Notes: generated by a model not told the origin, from the letters alone. DNA of 64,000 nucleotides from Chitinivorax tropicus (GCF_014202905.1 NZ_JACHHY010000011.1:62001-126000), one strand, 5' to 3'; positions 25,901 to 35,627 are shown, counted from the stretch's first letter. Numbers and translations are program-made.

Positions 25901-28900
25901 ATGCCCTTCTTCAGTAAAAAGCCAGCCCTGACCAACACATCGACAACTGATGCCAATTGGCAACAGCTGTTTGACGCCATGGACAAGATATCCGTCCAGG
26001 GCTATGACCGCCATCGTCGCGTTGTCTATTGGAATGCAGCCTCCGAGCATCTGTATGGTTACTCGCGTAGTGAGGCATTGGGCAGACAGCTTGAGGATTT
26101 GATCATCCCCCCCGCGATGCGTGAGCAGGTGATCGCTGCGGTCGCCAACTGGTTTGACCACAAAATCCCCATTCCCACTGGTGAATTGACCTTGACCAGC
26201 AAATATGGACAGGCTGTCCATGTGCTCTCCAGCCACTTGATTCCACCTGCGTTGCATGATGGTGAGATCATCATGTATTGCGTGGACATCGACTTGTCCG
26301 AGCGCGTCAAGACCGAGGTGCAGCTCAAAGCCAGTGAGGCCCGTCTCCGGCATATGGTGGAGCAGCTTCCTGCCGGGGCGCTGTATGTTGAGGGCCAGCA
26401 GGTCTGGCTGAATCGGGCTGCGGAAATGCTGATTGGCTACCCGCGTGCACAAATCCAGACACTTGATGATTGGTTCAGGACGGTTTATCACGACCAAGCC
26501 GATGCCATGCGCGCGCTTTTTGAATCGGATCGCAAGCAGGGCTTCCCCTGCCGTCGCCAGATGGAGCTGACCCACCAGGACGGCTCGAAGCGATTGATTG
26601 AGTTTGCAGGCTTTGCCGATGAGAAAAGTGAAGTCCATCTGATGATCGATGTGACTGAGCGAGAGCAGGCCCAGCAAGCACTCCGTATGAGCGAAGAGCG
26701 CTATGAGCTTGCCGTACAGGGCTCGAACGACGGCTTGTGGGATTGGGACATCGTTGGGCAGGTCATGCATTACTCGGAGCGGTTTGCAACCATGCTGGGG
26801 TACGGGCCGGAGGGCATGGGGGATGAATTCGCCACCTTGATCGATCATATCCATGTAGATGAACGTGATCAGGTAGTGGCTTATATGGAATCACATCTGC
26901 GCCTGCATACGCCTTTTGAGGTGGAATGCCGCATGACCCGGTGCAATGGGAAAAACGGGTGGTTCCGTCTGCGCGGGGAAGCCATCTGGGATGAGGCTGG
27001 GATACCGATTCGCATGGCAGGGTCGATATCGGACGTCTCCGAATCCAAAACCACCCTCGAAGCCTTGCTGCGCAGTGAGGCCCGGCTGGCCGATGCGCAG
27101 TTGGTGGCCAAGCTGGGCAATTGGGAGTGGCTGGCCAACACCAATGAAATGTGGTGGTCCGAGGTGATGTATCACCTGCACGATGTCCGTCCGTTACAAT
27201 TCCACCCCTCGCTGGAAGCCTTTTTACAGCTGATGATCGAAGATGACCGTGAGCCGGCACGGACACAGCTCAATCGCGTTACCGAGGATCGGCATCGTGC
27301 TTCGCTTGAATATCGTATTCGCCAAACCGATGGCCGGTATGCGGACATCTGGCTGACCTGCTACCCACGGATCAATTCGGATGGTCGGGTAACCGGCCTG
27401 CGTGGTACCGCACAGGACATCACCGAACGCAAACACTCAGAGCGGTTATTGGCCGGCGAACGCAAGGTGCTGGAGCTGATCGCCAGCGGCCAGGCCCTGG
27501 AGCTGACCCTCGACACGCTGTGTGCCGCCCTGTCCATGCAGCTGCCGGGTGGCAAACCCTGCGTTCAGGAGCTGAAACCGGACACCAAGGAGCTTTGCTA
27601 TCTGGCGAGCGAGCGTCTGCCCGAGCCATTCGTCCGTGCCACCGATGGCTTGCCAGCCACCCCTTACAGCGGCTCCTGTCCCGCTGCGGCGGTGTTGAAG
27701 CGACCGATCAACGTCGAAAACATTGGTGATGACATCATCTGGTCTCAGAACCGGGATCTGGCGCTGAATGCACAATTGCTGGCCTGTTGGGCACAGCCTA
27801 TCGAATCCAAGCAATATCGGGTGATCGGTGTATTGGGCGTGTATTTCCATGACAATCGCCTGCCCACCGCCGCTGAATCGGAAACCATTGAGCGCATGGC
27901 CCGCCTGGCGGGCATTGCCATCGAAAACCACCGCATCGAGACGGCCTTGCGGCAAAGCGAGGAACGTTGGCACTTCGCGCTGGAAGGCAGCAGGGATGGG
28001 GTGTGGGATTGGCACATCGCAGCCAACGAAGCCTATTACTCCCGGCAATATGAGCAGATTCTGGGTGCCAGCCAACTGCATCCACTCAGCCATGCGCTGG
28101 GTGACTGGGCGCAACGTATCCACACAGAGGACAAGCCTCGGGTCCATCAGGCGATCGAGCACTGTTTCACCCAGGACGATGGTCATTACACTTGCGAATA
28201 TCGCGTACTGAGCCTGGCGGACAATCAGTATCGCTGGGTGCTTGCACGCGGCAAAGTCACCACCTGGGACGAATCAGGCCAGCCCATCCGTATGATCGGC
28301 ACGCTGACCGACATCAGCGACAACAAACGCGCAGAGGAAGAGTTACGGCTCAATGCCAAGGTATTCGAGGGCACTGGCGAGGGCATTCTGATCACCGATC
28401 GCTTCAACCGTATCATGTCGGTCAACGCCGCATTCAGTAAAATCACCGGTTACGCCCGCGATGAAGTCATTGGCCGCAACCCATCCATGCTGTCGTCTGG
28501 CCGGCACGGCACCGACTTCTTCCGGGCCATGTGGGCAGAGCTGAAAGCCGCCAATTACTGGCAGGGCGAAATCTACAATCGCCGCAAAAATGGTGAGGTG
28601 TTTCCCGAATGGCTGACCATCTCGGTGCTGCGAAAAGACAATGGTGACATTTCCAATTTCATCGCCACGTTCTCCGATATCAGCGAGCGCAAGGCCCAGG
28701 CCGAACATATCCAGTTCCTGGCCAATTTCGATGTCTTGACGCAGCTGCCGAATCGTCAGCTGTTCAAGGACAGGGTACACACCGCCATCGCCACCGCCCA
28801 CCGCATGCGAAGCCGACTAGCCCTGTTGTTCATCGATCTGGATCGATTCAAGAACATCAATGATTCGCTTGGCCACCATGTAGGGGACACCCTGTTGCAG

Positions 28901-30007
28901 CTGGTCGCGGAGCGGCTCAAGCAGGTGGTGCGCGAGGCCGATACCGTTGCCCGCATGGGGGGAGATGAGTTCGTGGTGATGCTGACCGACCTGCGCAACG
29001 GCGAGGATGCCGCCCCCATCGCCCAGAAAGTCATCAACATCATCACTCAGCCATATGCTTTGAATGATCACGACCTACGGCTGACACCCAGCATCGGCAT
29101 CTCCGTCTACCCAGACGATGGCGAGGACTTTGAGACACTGGTCAAACATGCCGATGCGGCGATGTATCACGCCAAGGATTCGGGGCGGAACAATTACCAG
29201 TTCTTCACCCACAATATGAATGCCCGCGTCTTTGAGCATCTGATGATGGAGAACAGCCTACGGCGTGCGCTGGAGCGGGAGGAATTCCTGGTTTACTACC
29301 AGCCGCAGGTGGACGTGCAGACCGGCGCCATCATCGGTGCCGAGGCACTGATCCGCTGGCGGCACCCCGAGTTTGGCCTGGTATCACCTGCCAAATTCAT
29401 CCCAGTGGCGGAAGAGTCCGGCCTGATCGTGCCGATCAGCGACTGGGTATTGCGTACCGTCTGCAGACAAGGCCAGATCTGGATCGCACAAGGTCTGCCC
29501 GCCATTCCCATCTCGATCAACGTCTCTGCGCTACATTTCAAGCAGAAGGACTTCATCGACAAGCTGATTGCCGCGCTGGACCAGACAGAGCGGCCACCAG
29601 AGCTGGTCGAGCTGGAGCTCACCGAGAGCATTCTGATGCAGGATGCCGAAGCGGCCATTGCCAATATGGGCCGACTGAAAGGCATCGGGGTGCGGCTTTC
29701 CATCGATGACTTTGGCACGGGTTACTCCAGCCTCTCCTATCTCAAACGGTTCCCGATCGACAAGCTGAAGATCGATCAATCGTTTGTACGTGACCTGCCG
29801 CATGATGCCGACAATGCCGCCATCACCGCCGCCATCATCAGCTTGGCGCAAAGCCTGCACCTGCAGGTGATTGCAGAGGGCGTGGAGGATGAGGAGCAGC
29901 GTGACTTCCTGCTGAGCCGTGGCTGTACCGAGAACCAGGGCTTCCTGCACAGCCCGCCATTGCCAGCGGAGGAATTCGCCAAGCAATTCTGCCTGCGCCC
30001 GGCATGA
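25901..30007 (+). CDS. Multi-PAS/GAF diguanylate cyclase-phosphodiesterase
   Basis: This 1368-residue protein has no signal peptide or obvious membrane helix, so it senses in the cytoplasm. About six PAS/PAC units can be seen: residues 20-130, 145-255, 270-390, 395-510, 700-820 and 830-950 (for example GSNDGLWDWDIVGQVMHYSE, EGSRDGVWDWHIAANEAYYS). A GAF-like domain occupies about 520-690. The GGDEF domain (about 955-1115) has the intact motif RMGGDEFVVML at about 1020. The EAL domain (about 1125-1365) has AEALIRWRHPE at about 1146 and DDFGTGYSSLSYLKR. Both output domains look catalytically complete, so it could both make and degrade cyclic-di-GMP. The ATG has only a weak ribosome-binding site. 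It is a single gene. Confidence 0.95.
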   Translation: MPFFSKKPALTNTSTTDANWQQLFDAMDKISVQGYDRHRRVVYWNAASEHLYGYSRSEALGRQLEDLIIPPAMREQVIAAVANWFDHKIPIPTGELTLTSKYGQAVHVLSSHLIPPALHDGEIIMYCVDIDLSERVKTEVQLKASEARLRHMVEQLPAGALYVEGQQVWLNRAAEMLIGYPRAQIQTLDDWFRTVYHDQADAMRALFESDRKQGFPCRRQMELTHQDGSKRLIEFAGFADEKSEVHLMIDVTEREQAQQALRMSEERYELAVQGSNDGLWDWDIVGQVMHYSERFATMLGYGPEGMGDEFATLIDHIHVDERDQVVAYMESHLRLHTPFEVECRMTRCNGKNGWFRLRGEAIWDEAGIPIRMAGSISDVSESKTTLEALLRSEARLADAQLVAKLGNWEWLANTNEMWWSEVMYHLHDVRPLQFHPSLEAFLQLMIEDDREPARTQLNRVTEDRHRASLEYRIRQTDGRYADIWLTCYPRINSDGRVTGLRGTAQDITERKHSERLLAGERKVLELIASGQALELTLDTLCAALSMQLPGGKPCVQELKPDTKELCYLASERLPEPFVRATDGLPATPYSGSCPAAAVLKRPINVENIGDDIIWSQNRDLALNAQLLACWAQPIESKQYRVIGVLGVYFHDNRLPTAAESETIERMARLAGIAIENHRIETALRQSEERWHFALEGSRDGVWDWHIAANEAYYSRQYEQILGASQLHPLSHALGDWAQRIHTEDKPRVHQAIEHCFTQDDGHYTCEYRVLSLADNQYRWVLARGKVTTWDESGQPIRMIGTLTDISDNKRAEEELRLNAKVFEGTGEGILITDRFNRIMSVNAAFSKITGYARDEVIGRNPSMLSSGRHGTDFFRAMWAELKAANYWQGEIYNRRKNGEVFPEWLTISVLRKDNGDISNFIATFSDISERKAQAEHIQFLANFDVLTQLPNRQLFKDRVHTAIATAHRMRSRLALLFIDLDRFKNINDSLGHHVGDTLLQLVAERLKQVVREADTVARMGGDEFVVMLTDLRNGEDAAPIAQKVINIITQPYALNDHDLRLTPSIGISVYPDDGEDFETLVKHADAAMYHAKDSGRNNYQFFTHNMNARVFEHLMMENSLRRALEREEFLVYYQPQVDVQTGAIIGAEALIRWRHPEFGLVSPAKFIPVAEESGLIVPISDWVLRTVCRQGQIWIAQGLPAIPISINVSALHFKQKDFIDKLIAALDQTERPPELVELELTESILMQDAEAAIANMGRLKGIGVRLSIDDFGTGYSSLSYLKRFPIDKLKIDQSFVRDLPHDADNAAITAAIISLAQSLHLQVIAEGVEDEEQRDFLLSRGCTENQGFLHSPPLPAEEFAKQFCLRPA

Positions 30008-30135
30008 CTCCCCCGCCGCCAGCCGGCGGGGCACATGGGCGGGCTCTGCCAGCATGGGTTCGCACCGCGTTGGATTCGGTTTGCGCCACAATTGACCTAT
30101 AATCCGCAACATTCCTTGTATTGGTGAATGGAACC

Positions 30136-31158
30136 ATGAACCCAGACTGGCAAGCTTTCTTGACCGCCCAAGGCGCCCGATTCGATCAGCACCATGTCAC
30201 CACCTTTGGTGATTCCGCCCGCGAGCAGGCTGCCGCCATACATGGCACCCTGTTGGCCGATCTGTCCGCCTACGGCGTGATTGAGTTCCACGGCGACGAA
30301 ACCGTGACCTTCTTGAACAATCTGCTCTCCAGCGATGTGCGCAAGCTCGATGTCAATCACGCGCAATGGAGCAGCTTTTCCACGCCCAAAGGCCGCATGC
30401 TGGCCAACTTCCTGATCTGGCGTGACAATGAGAACTATCTGTTGCAATTGCCGCGAGAGCTGCGCGAAAGCATGCAGAAAAAACTGTCGATGTATATCCT
30501 GCGCACCAAAACCCGCGCTGAAGACCTGAGTGGCGAGTTGGTGCTGCTGGGGCTGGCAGGCCCGCAAGCCGAAGCACTGCTGACTACCCATCTTGGTGAA
30601 GTCCCGACCGAAACCATGCGCACCATCCACCATCATGGCGTCACCCTCATCCGCCTGGGCCCACAACGCTTCCAGTTGGCCATGCAGCATGAATTGGCGC
30701 CAGGCCTATGGCAGAAGCTGGCTGGACAAGCCACGCCTGTCGGCCACCCTGGCTGGGCGCTACATGAAATCCGCGCGGGCACGCCATGGATCACCGCCGC
30801 CACCCAAGAGCAATTCGTGGCCCAGATGGCCAATATGGAATTGATTGGCGCGGTCAGCTTCAACAAAGGCTGTTACCCAGGCCAGGAAATCGTTGCGCGA
30901 ACCCAGTACCTGGGCAAGTTGAAACGCCGCCTCTATCGGGTTCGCACGGAGGCCACCATGCAAGCCGGCCAGGAGCTGTATAGCCCCGAAATGGATGGAC
31001 AGGCCATCGGCATGATCGTCAATGCTGCACCGGTGGATGCCCAGCAAAGCGAGGCCCTGGCTGTGATTCAGATGAGCAGCATTGCCCATGGCGTTCACCT
31101 CGGCACATTGCAGGGCCCGCAGCTGACGGTGCTGGATCTGCCCTATACCGTGAGCTGA
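30136..31158 (+). CDS. ygfZ: Folate-binding protein YgfZ
   Basis: I start at ATG 30136; the open frame extends 15 bases further only through TTG and GTG codons. The 340-residue protein is a member of the GcvT-like family that uses tetrahydrofolate to help repair or assemble certain iron-sulfur enzymes. The key motif KGCYPGQEIVARTQYLGKLK is intact at about residue 244, with the functional cysteine. The N-terminus shows the usual FHGDETVTFLNNLLSSDVRK segment. It overlaps the downstream DUF4936 gene by one base, so the two are translationally coupled. Confidence 0.93.
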   Translation: MNPDWQAFLTAQGARFDQHHVTTFGDSAREQAAAIHGTLLADLSAYGVIEFHGDETVTFLNNLLSSDVRKLDVNHAQWSSFSTPKGRMLANFLIWRDNENYLLQLPRELRESMQKKLSMYILRTKTRAEDLSGELVLLGLAGPQAEALLTTHLGEVPTETMRTIHHHGVTLIRLGPQRFQLAMQHELAPGLWQKLAGQATPVGHPGWALHEIRAGTPWITAATQEQFVAQMANMELIGAVSFNKGCYPGQEIVARTQYLGKLKRRLYRVRTEATMQAGQELYSPEMDGQAIGMIVNAAPVDAQQSEALAVIQMSSIAHGVHLGTLQGPQLTVLDLPYTVS

Positions 31159-31436
31159 TGACCCATCTGTACGTCTATTACCGGGTGATCGATCACCCGG
31201 CCAGCCAAAGCCGATTGGCGGACTTCATCCGTCAGGTGGCACAACAGACCGGCCAGTCAGGCACGCTGTTGCGCAAGCTGGATGACCCGGCCACCTGGAT
31301 GGAGAGCTACGAGAATATTGCTGACAGGGCACAATTCAGTCAGCAATTGGCCTGTTTGGCCGAGCAAGCGGACTTCGCTGCCCTGTTGATGCCGGGCTCG
31401 CGGCGGCATGAGGAATGGTTCGAGGTGACAGGGTGA
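31158..31436 (+). CDS. DUF4936 family protein
   Basis: This 92-residue protein starts MTHLYVYYRV and contains LLRKLDDPATWMESYENI and a final HEEWFEV, matching DUF4936, a small betaproteobacterial family of unknown function that looks like an antibiotic-biosynthesis-monooxygenase-type fold. Its ATG overlaps the ygfZ stop codon (TGATG). Its regular place after ygfZ suggests a related role, but none is known. Confidence 0.83.
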   Translation: MTHLYVYYRVIDHPASQSRLADFIRQVAQQTGQSGTLLRKLDDPATWMESYENIADRAQFSQQLACLAEQADFAALLMPGSRRHEEWFEVTG

Positions 31437-31467
31437 CGCAGCTTCATCACCCTGGCCGGGAGCATGA

Positions 31468-31650
31468 CTAGGCCCGGACATCCACCTGGGTGCCCAGATT
31501 CGGCGGGTTGTTGTAGGCCGCCGGCTGTACCGATGAGAGCAACGTCATCATGGTCGATTCGACAGCGTTGTTCGCTACTTTCATCGCGTACACCCCTGCT
31601 GCCTGCAGCACTTGCGCCTGCACATTGGCTCCGCTGGTTATACCATCCAT
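31468..31650 (-). CDS. Putative motility protein, YjfB-like
   Basis: This 60-residue protein is preceded by a strong ribosome-binding site (AAGGAGG at 31658-31664, seven bases before the ATG). The sequence NVQAQVLQAAGVYAMKVANN followed by a Pro-rich tail ending NLGTQVDVRA resembles the YjfB-like putative motility proteins, which are small, mostly helical and of unknown mechanism. It has no signal peptide. The gene lies alone between the DUF4936 and tadA genes. Confidence 0.68.
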   Translation of the reverse strand: MDGITSGANVQAQVLQAAGVYAMKVANNAVESTMMTLLSSVQPAAYNNPPNLGTQVDVRA

Positions 31651-31739
31651 GGTCTTGCCTCCTTGATTTCATCACACCGCTTCAGCATTCATCTTGGATC
31701 AACATCCAGACAATCTCAAGCTGTTCCAACCGGGATTCA

Positions 31740-32744
31740 TCAACGCCATCGCATCCGATAGTGTGGAATACCGGCTTCCATGAACATATCGCCATCTTCC
31801 ACGAAATCTTGAGCCCGATAGAACCCACGGGCCGATTCTTGTGCATTCAACCAGATCGGATTCAAGCCCTTGCGCTGCGCCATCGCCAGCAACGCCTGCA
31901 ACAGCGCGGCACCAACGCCCTGCCCACGCCAATCAGCCAGCACCGCCATCCGACCGATCTGCCCTGTCTCCAGCAAACGTCCACAACCGACTGGCTGCTG
32001 TTGCGCATCCACCGCCAGTACATGCCAAGCCTGGGCATCACGCACATCCCACTCCAGCTCGGCAGGGATGCCCTGCTCCTCGATGAACACCCGACGGCGC
32101 ACTGCTGATAGCGCGGTTTGATCTGCTGACCAGCTTGCTTCTTTGACACTAAACGACATCTTCTCTCCTTGCTTTGCCTGCGCCAAGGATGGCGCACCGG
32201 CAGCGCCTGCCTGCACTACCCGGTCTGATGAATCGACTCCTGACGACGCATGCACGTCTGCATGGCCCGCACAGCACCCCTGCTTCTTGGCCTGCCGCCG
32301 CATACTGAAAAACTGTTTGAGCAACCCGCCACATTCTGCTGCCAGCAGCCCGCCCACCACCTCGGCATGGTGATTCAAGCGGCTTTCGGCAAACAGATCG
32401 ACAACGCTGCCACACACGCCAGTCTTGAAGTCTGGCGCACCGTAGAACACCCGGCGGATGCGCGCATGCATGATAGCGCCGGCACACATGGCGCAGGGCT
32501 CCAGTGTGACATACAGGTCGCAGTCCACCAGCCGATAGTTGCCCAGCCTCTGCGCTGCTGCCCGCATGGCCTGGATTTCCGCATGGGCGGTCGGATCAGC
32601 AGCGGCAATCGGGCGGTTCCACCCCTTGCCGATGATCTGGCCGTCCTTGACCACCACAGCCCCAACCGGCACCTCGCCCTCGCCCTGCGCCTGTAACGCC
32701 AGCGCCAAGGCTTCACGCATCATGGTTTCATGTAGATTGAACAT
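31740..32744 (-). CDS. tadA: TadA tRNA adenosine deaminase fused to a GNAT acetyltransferase
   Basis: One open frame of 334 residues holds two enzymes. Residues 1-155 are TadA, which deaminates A34 to inosine in tRNA-Arg(ACG): zinc and catalytic residues are in DPTAHAEIQAM (about 54) and EPCAMCAGA (about 85), and the length fits the family. A linker of about 40 residues (QGCCAGHADVHASSG...) has low complexity. From residue 196 (MSFSVKEASW) a GNAT domain follows: VFIEEQGIPAELEWD, then the acetyl-CoA loop LADWRGQGVGAALLQALL and ARGFYRAQDF, typical of the ElaA/YjcF-like group. I place the start at ATG 32744; the open frame extends 375 bases upstream with no family similarity. No stop codon separates the two parts, but a ribosome-binding site precedes the GNAT methionine, so both a fusion and a separate GNAT protein could be made. 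Confidence 0.85.
   Translation of the reverse strand: MFNLHETMMREALALALQAQGEGEVPVGAVVVKDGQIIGKGWNRPIAAADPTAHAEIQAMRAAAQRLGNYRLVDCDLYVTLEPCAMCAGAIMHARIRRVFYGAPDFKTGVCGSVVDLFAESRLNHHAEVVGGLLAAECGGLLKQFFSMRRQAKKQGCCAGHADVHASSGVDSSDRVVQAGAAGAPSLAQAKQGEKMSFSVKEASWSADQTALSAVRRRVFIEEQGIPAELEWDVRDAQAWHVLAVDAQQQPVGCGRLLETGQIGRMAVLADWRGQGVGAALLQALLAMAQRKGLNPIWLNAQESARGFYRAQDFVEDGDMFMEAGIPHYRMRWR
32165..32170 (-). promoter_or_regulatory. Internal ribosome-binding site before the GNAT part of the tadA fusion
   Basis: On the minus strand AAGGAG lies five bases before ATG 32159, which is in frame with tadA and begins the GNAT domain exactly. This is as good as any start signal in the window. It suggests that a 139-residue acetyltransferase (31740-32159) is also, or only, translated on its own. 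Confidence 0.6.
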
Positions 32745-32815
32745 ACTGACTGCTCTGAAAACGACTGGGATTCCACCCCGCCACCAGCCCAGGAACAGCC
32801 CTGTGCCAACGGCAG

Positions 32816-32851
32816 AAAACAAGGCGCCCCAGGCAAGGCTGCCAGGGGCGC
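32816..32851 (-). terminator. Rho-independent terminator after the second chemoreceptor gene
   Basis: Read on the minus strand, GCGCCCC (32845-32851) pairs with GGGGCGC (32824-32830), with an inner TGCC/GGCA extension across a mismatch, and then TTGTTTT. It lies 20 bases after the chemoreceptor stop codon and before the tadA start. Confidence 0.6.
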
Positions 32852-32871
32852 GAATGAACAGCGGAATGTGC

Positions 32872-34593
32872 TTATACGGTAAACCGGCTGATCTCTTTTT
32901 GCAAGCGGTCAGCCTGATCTTGCAGTGCGTGGGCTGCATCTGCGGCTTCTGACACAGACTGGGAATTGCCACGGGAGATATAGGCGATCTGCCCCACGTG
33001 ATCGGCGATCCGCCCACCCGCAACGGCCTGTGTCTCGGTGATCTGCGACAACGTGACCAGATTATCATAGGCCACCCCTGCATCATTTCGCAGCTTTTCC
33101 AAGGGCTCCAACACACCATTGATCAAGGTGACGCCGTGTTTGACCTGCTCCGACCCTCGCTCCATGGCGCGCACTACGGCCATGGTCTCAGACTGCACCG
33201 CATCCACCATTGACTTGATCTCGATGGTAGCTGTGCGGGTACGCTCCGCCAGCTTTCGCACCTCATCGGCCACCACCGCGAAACCTCGGCCCGCCTCCCC
33301 CGCCCTGGCTGCTTCGATGGCCGCGTTCAGGGCCAGCAGATTGGTCTGTTCTGCAATATCACGAATCACATTGGCAATGCCGCTGATACGCTGTGACTGT
33401 TCATGCAGCTTGCCGATATTGTCAGCTGATGTCCGAACGGTATCGGCAATCCGATTGACTTCACCGACTGCCTTGACCGCCAATGCCTGGCCTTGCGAGG
33501 ACAGCTTCGCAGCCCGCTCGGCCACATCACGCGCGGTTCTGGAGGAATCCGACACCTGTGCGATGCTCTCCGTAACCTGCTGTACGGTGTCCGCAGCATC
33601 GGAAGCAACCCGACTCTGCCCTTGTGAGCTGTCACGGATCTGCTCGGTGATGCCGGTCAGCGAATGAGCCGAGCCGGCCACTTGCCCCGCACTGTCCGAG
33701 ATGCCTGCAATCATTTCATGCAGTTGATCCTGCATCTGCTTCAGTGCGGCCAGCAGCTGAGCTGTCTCATCACGCCCCACGACCGCGATCGACTGGCGCA
33801 GATCACCCTGAGCGATGCACTCAGCGGCCTGGATCGCGCTGCGCAATGGCCGGGTGATAGCGCGACTCAGCCAGCTCGATATGGCAATGACCAGCAGCGC
33901 CGCCACCAAGCCGATGGCCATCGACAACATGACGCCGGAGCGCTTGACCCCCAAGGCCCGTTCATACGACTGTCCGGCCAGCGTGGCCTGGGCCTTGACC
34001 AGCTCAACCAGTTTGGCATTGATGTCCTGAAACAATTTGTCGGACACCTTCATCATGGCCATCGCGGTGTTGACATCCAGCGTGGCCACCGACACCGATT
34101 GCGCCACGTTGTTCCGATATTCAGCCATCTGGTCGAGGAGCACCTTGACGCTCTTCTGATCCGCAGCAGACAGGCCCGGCATAGCGGCATAACGCTGAAT
34201 GGCCGCCACGCTTTTACCGATCTCCTGATCCAGGTCTTTGCCGGCTTCTTTGACTTTGGATTCCGTGTAGTTTTTCAGCCAGGTGAACAACCGGTACACG
34301 CCCGAATGCGCCTGGGCCAACTGCTGACTGGCGCTGGAGGTGATCTGATACTGCTGGAATCGGATCTGGTAGACATCTTCGAGCGCAGCCCCCTGGCGGC
34401 TGAGCGCATGATAGCCGGCAGCCACGGTCAGGAGCAGGCAGATCACACCCAGCATAGGTGCAATCAGGATCTTCTTATAGATACTCATCGACAACAGGTT
34501 GGCGGGATGGAGCGACTGCCGCCAGGATGGAGGGAGGTGCGGCTTGGACAGATGAGGTAAGTGCAGAGCCGACATGGGCTTGGGTAGGTGCAT
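32872..34593 (-). CDS. Methyl-accepting chemotaxis protein
   Basis: The 573-residue protein is started at ATG 34593 because GGAG lies six bases before it; an ATG 12 bases upstream is the alternative. A cytoplasmic N-terminal stretch rich in His and Pro (about 35 residues) precedes membrane helix 1 (about 40-60). The periplasmic part is helical and of four-helix-bundle size. Helix 2 is at about 220-245, then HAMP ([20 protein letters not shown]). The signalling domain has the conserved tip [20 protein letters not shown] and [15 protein letters not shown] (about residue 418). There is no CheB/CheR pentapeptide at the C-terminus. It is transcribed divergently from a solute-binding protein gene 196 bp away. 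Confidence 0.92.
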   Translation of the reverse strand: MHLPKPMSALHLPHLSKPHLPPSWRQSLHPANLLSMSIYKKILIAPMLGVICLLLTVAAGYHALSRQGAALEDVYQIRFQQYQITSSASQQLAQAHSGVYRLFTWLKNYTESKVKEAGKDLDQEIGKSVAAIQRYAAMPGLSAADQKSVKVLLDQMAEYRNNVAQSVSVATLDVNTAMAMMKVSDKLFQDINAKLVELVKAQATLAGQSYERALGVKRSGVMLSMAIGLVAALLVIAISSWLSRAITRPLRSAIQAAECIAQGDLRQSIAVVGRDETAQLLAALKQMQDQLHEMIAGISDSAGQVAGSAHSLTGITEQIRDSSQGQSRVASDAADTVQQVTESIAQVSDSSRTARDVAERAAKLSSQGQALAVKAVGEVNRIADTVRTSADNIGKLHEQSQRISGIANVIRDIAEQTNLLALNAAIEAARAGEAGRGFAVVADEVRKLAERTRTATIEIKSMVDAVQSETMAVVRAMERGSEQVKHGVTLINGVLEPLEKLRNDAGVAYDNLVTLSQITETQAVAGGRIADHVGQIAYISRGNSQSVSEAADAAHALQDQADRLQKEISRFTV

Positions 34594-34789
34594 CCGGGTC
34601 TCCATTCCATCTGACAGATCTGGTAACCAATGGCAGATTGCTACATATACGATGATCCATTATAGGCTGCCGGCTGAAAGCTGCGGCCAAGTTCAACGGC
34701 ATGACCCAGACCTCGTGTGGAAACAGCCAGCAAGCTTTAGTCAGGCAGCCTATCATTTAAACCACCATGTGCCAAACCAGGAGCGACTC

Positions 34790-35569
34790 ATGAAGAAAAC
34801 GGCGTTATTACTCGTTGTTTTATCAAGTTTGATGACTGTATCCGCCATGGCCGAGGACAAACCGGCCAGCATCAAGCTGTGCTTTGAAGGTGAAGATATC
34901 TATCCCTGGGTGATGAAAAGCAAGAAGGGTTTGAACATCATCATGTTGGAAATGGTTGCCAAGAAGACCAATCTTAAACTGGACATGTCCCCGCTCCCTT
35001 GGAAGCGGTGTTTGAATGATGTCCAAAGTGGTGGCATGGATGGGGCATTTGCCGCCAGCTACAAGCCAGACCGCGCTGAATTTGCAGTCTACCCCAGCAA
35101 GGACGGCAAGCCCGATCCGGCCAAGCGAATGATGCTGGACAGCTACAGCCTGTATCGGTTGAAAGGCAGCAATGTGAACTGGGATGGCAGCAAATTCCAG
35201 AACGTCACGAGTGCCATCGGCACCCAGCCTGGGTATTCTGTCATCGACCTGTTGAAGCAGAACGGCGTGCAGGTGGATGATGGGGCAAAAACAGCCGATG
35301 ACACCTTACGCAAGCTCATTTCCAACCGTGTTGCTGGCGCTGCATTGATGACCTTGGAAGGCGACAATTCCATAGCAACCAATAGTGAGTTCACCGGCAA
35401 AGTCGAACGCGTGCCCACCCCGCTAGTCGAAAAGCCCTACTTTTTGATCTTCGGTAAAGGATACCAAGCCAAATACCCTGGCGCCGTTACCCAGCTATGG
35501 GATGCCATCGCCAGCGTCCGAGAATCGCCAGAATACAAACAAGCAGAAGCCGCCTTCTTCAAACGCTGA
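34790..35569 (+). CDS. Orphan periplasmic solute-binding protein, family 3
   Basis: I start at ATG 34790, with AGGAG upstream, because a signal peptide follows directly (MKKTALLLVVLSSLMTVSAMA). The 259-residue protein is of the amino-acid-binding type: LCFEGEDIYPWVMKSKKGLN, ... NIIMLEMVAKKTNLKLDMSP, PWKRCLNDVQSGGMDGAFAA, GTQPGYSVIDLLKQNGVQVD. There are no permease or ATPase genes beside it. Its promoter region is shared with a divergent chemoreceptor, so it may present a ligand to that receptor rather than feed a transporter. That role is inferred. A strong bidirectional terminator follows. Confidence 0.85.
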   Translation: MKKTALLLVVLSSLMTVSAMAEDKPASIKLCFEGEDIYPWVMKSKKGLNIIMLEMVAKKTNLKLDMSPLPWKRCLNDVQSGGMDGAFAASYKPDRAEFAVYPSKDGKPDPAKRMMLDSYSLYRLKGSNVNWDGSKFQNVTSAIGTQPGYSVIDLLKQNGVQVDDGAKTADDTLRKLISNRVAGAALMTLEGDNSIATNSEFTGKVERVPTPLVEKPYFLIFGKGYQAKYPGAVTQLWDAIASVRESPEYKQAEAAFFKR

Positions 35570-35591
35570 GGCAGGCTTTGGGATGCAGAAC

Positions 35592-35620
35592 GAAAACGCC
35601 ACGATCAACGTGGCGTTTTC
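35592..35620. terminator. Bidirectional Rho-independent terminator
   Basis: A perfect 12-bp stem (GAAAACGCCACG at 35592-35603 with CGTGGCGTTTTC at 35609-35620) has an A-run on one side and a T-run on the other. It lies between the converging solute-binding and DUF4124 genes and serves both. Confidence 0.9.
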
Positions 35621-35627
35621 ATTCGAC

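Noticed and set aside
32744-33119. Long upstream extension of the tadA frame
   Set aside because: The extra 125 residues have no family similarity, overlap the end of the chemoreceptor gene and lack a ribosome-binding site; TadA starts at 32744.
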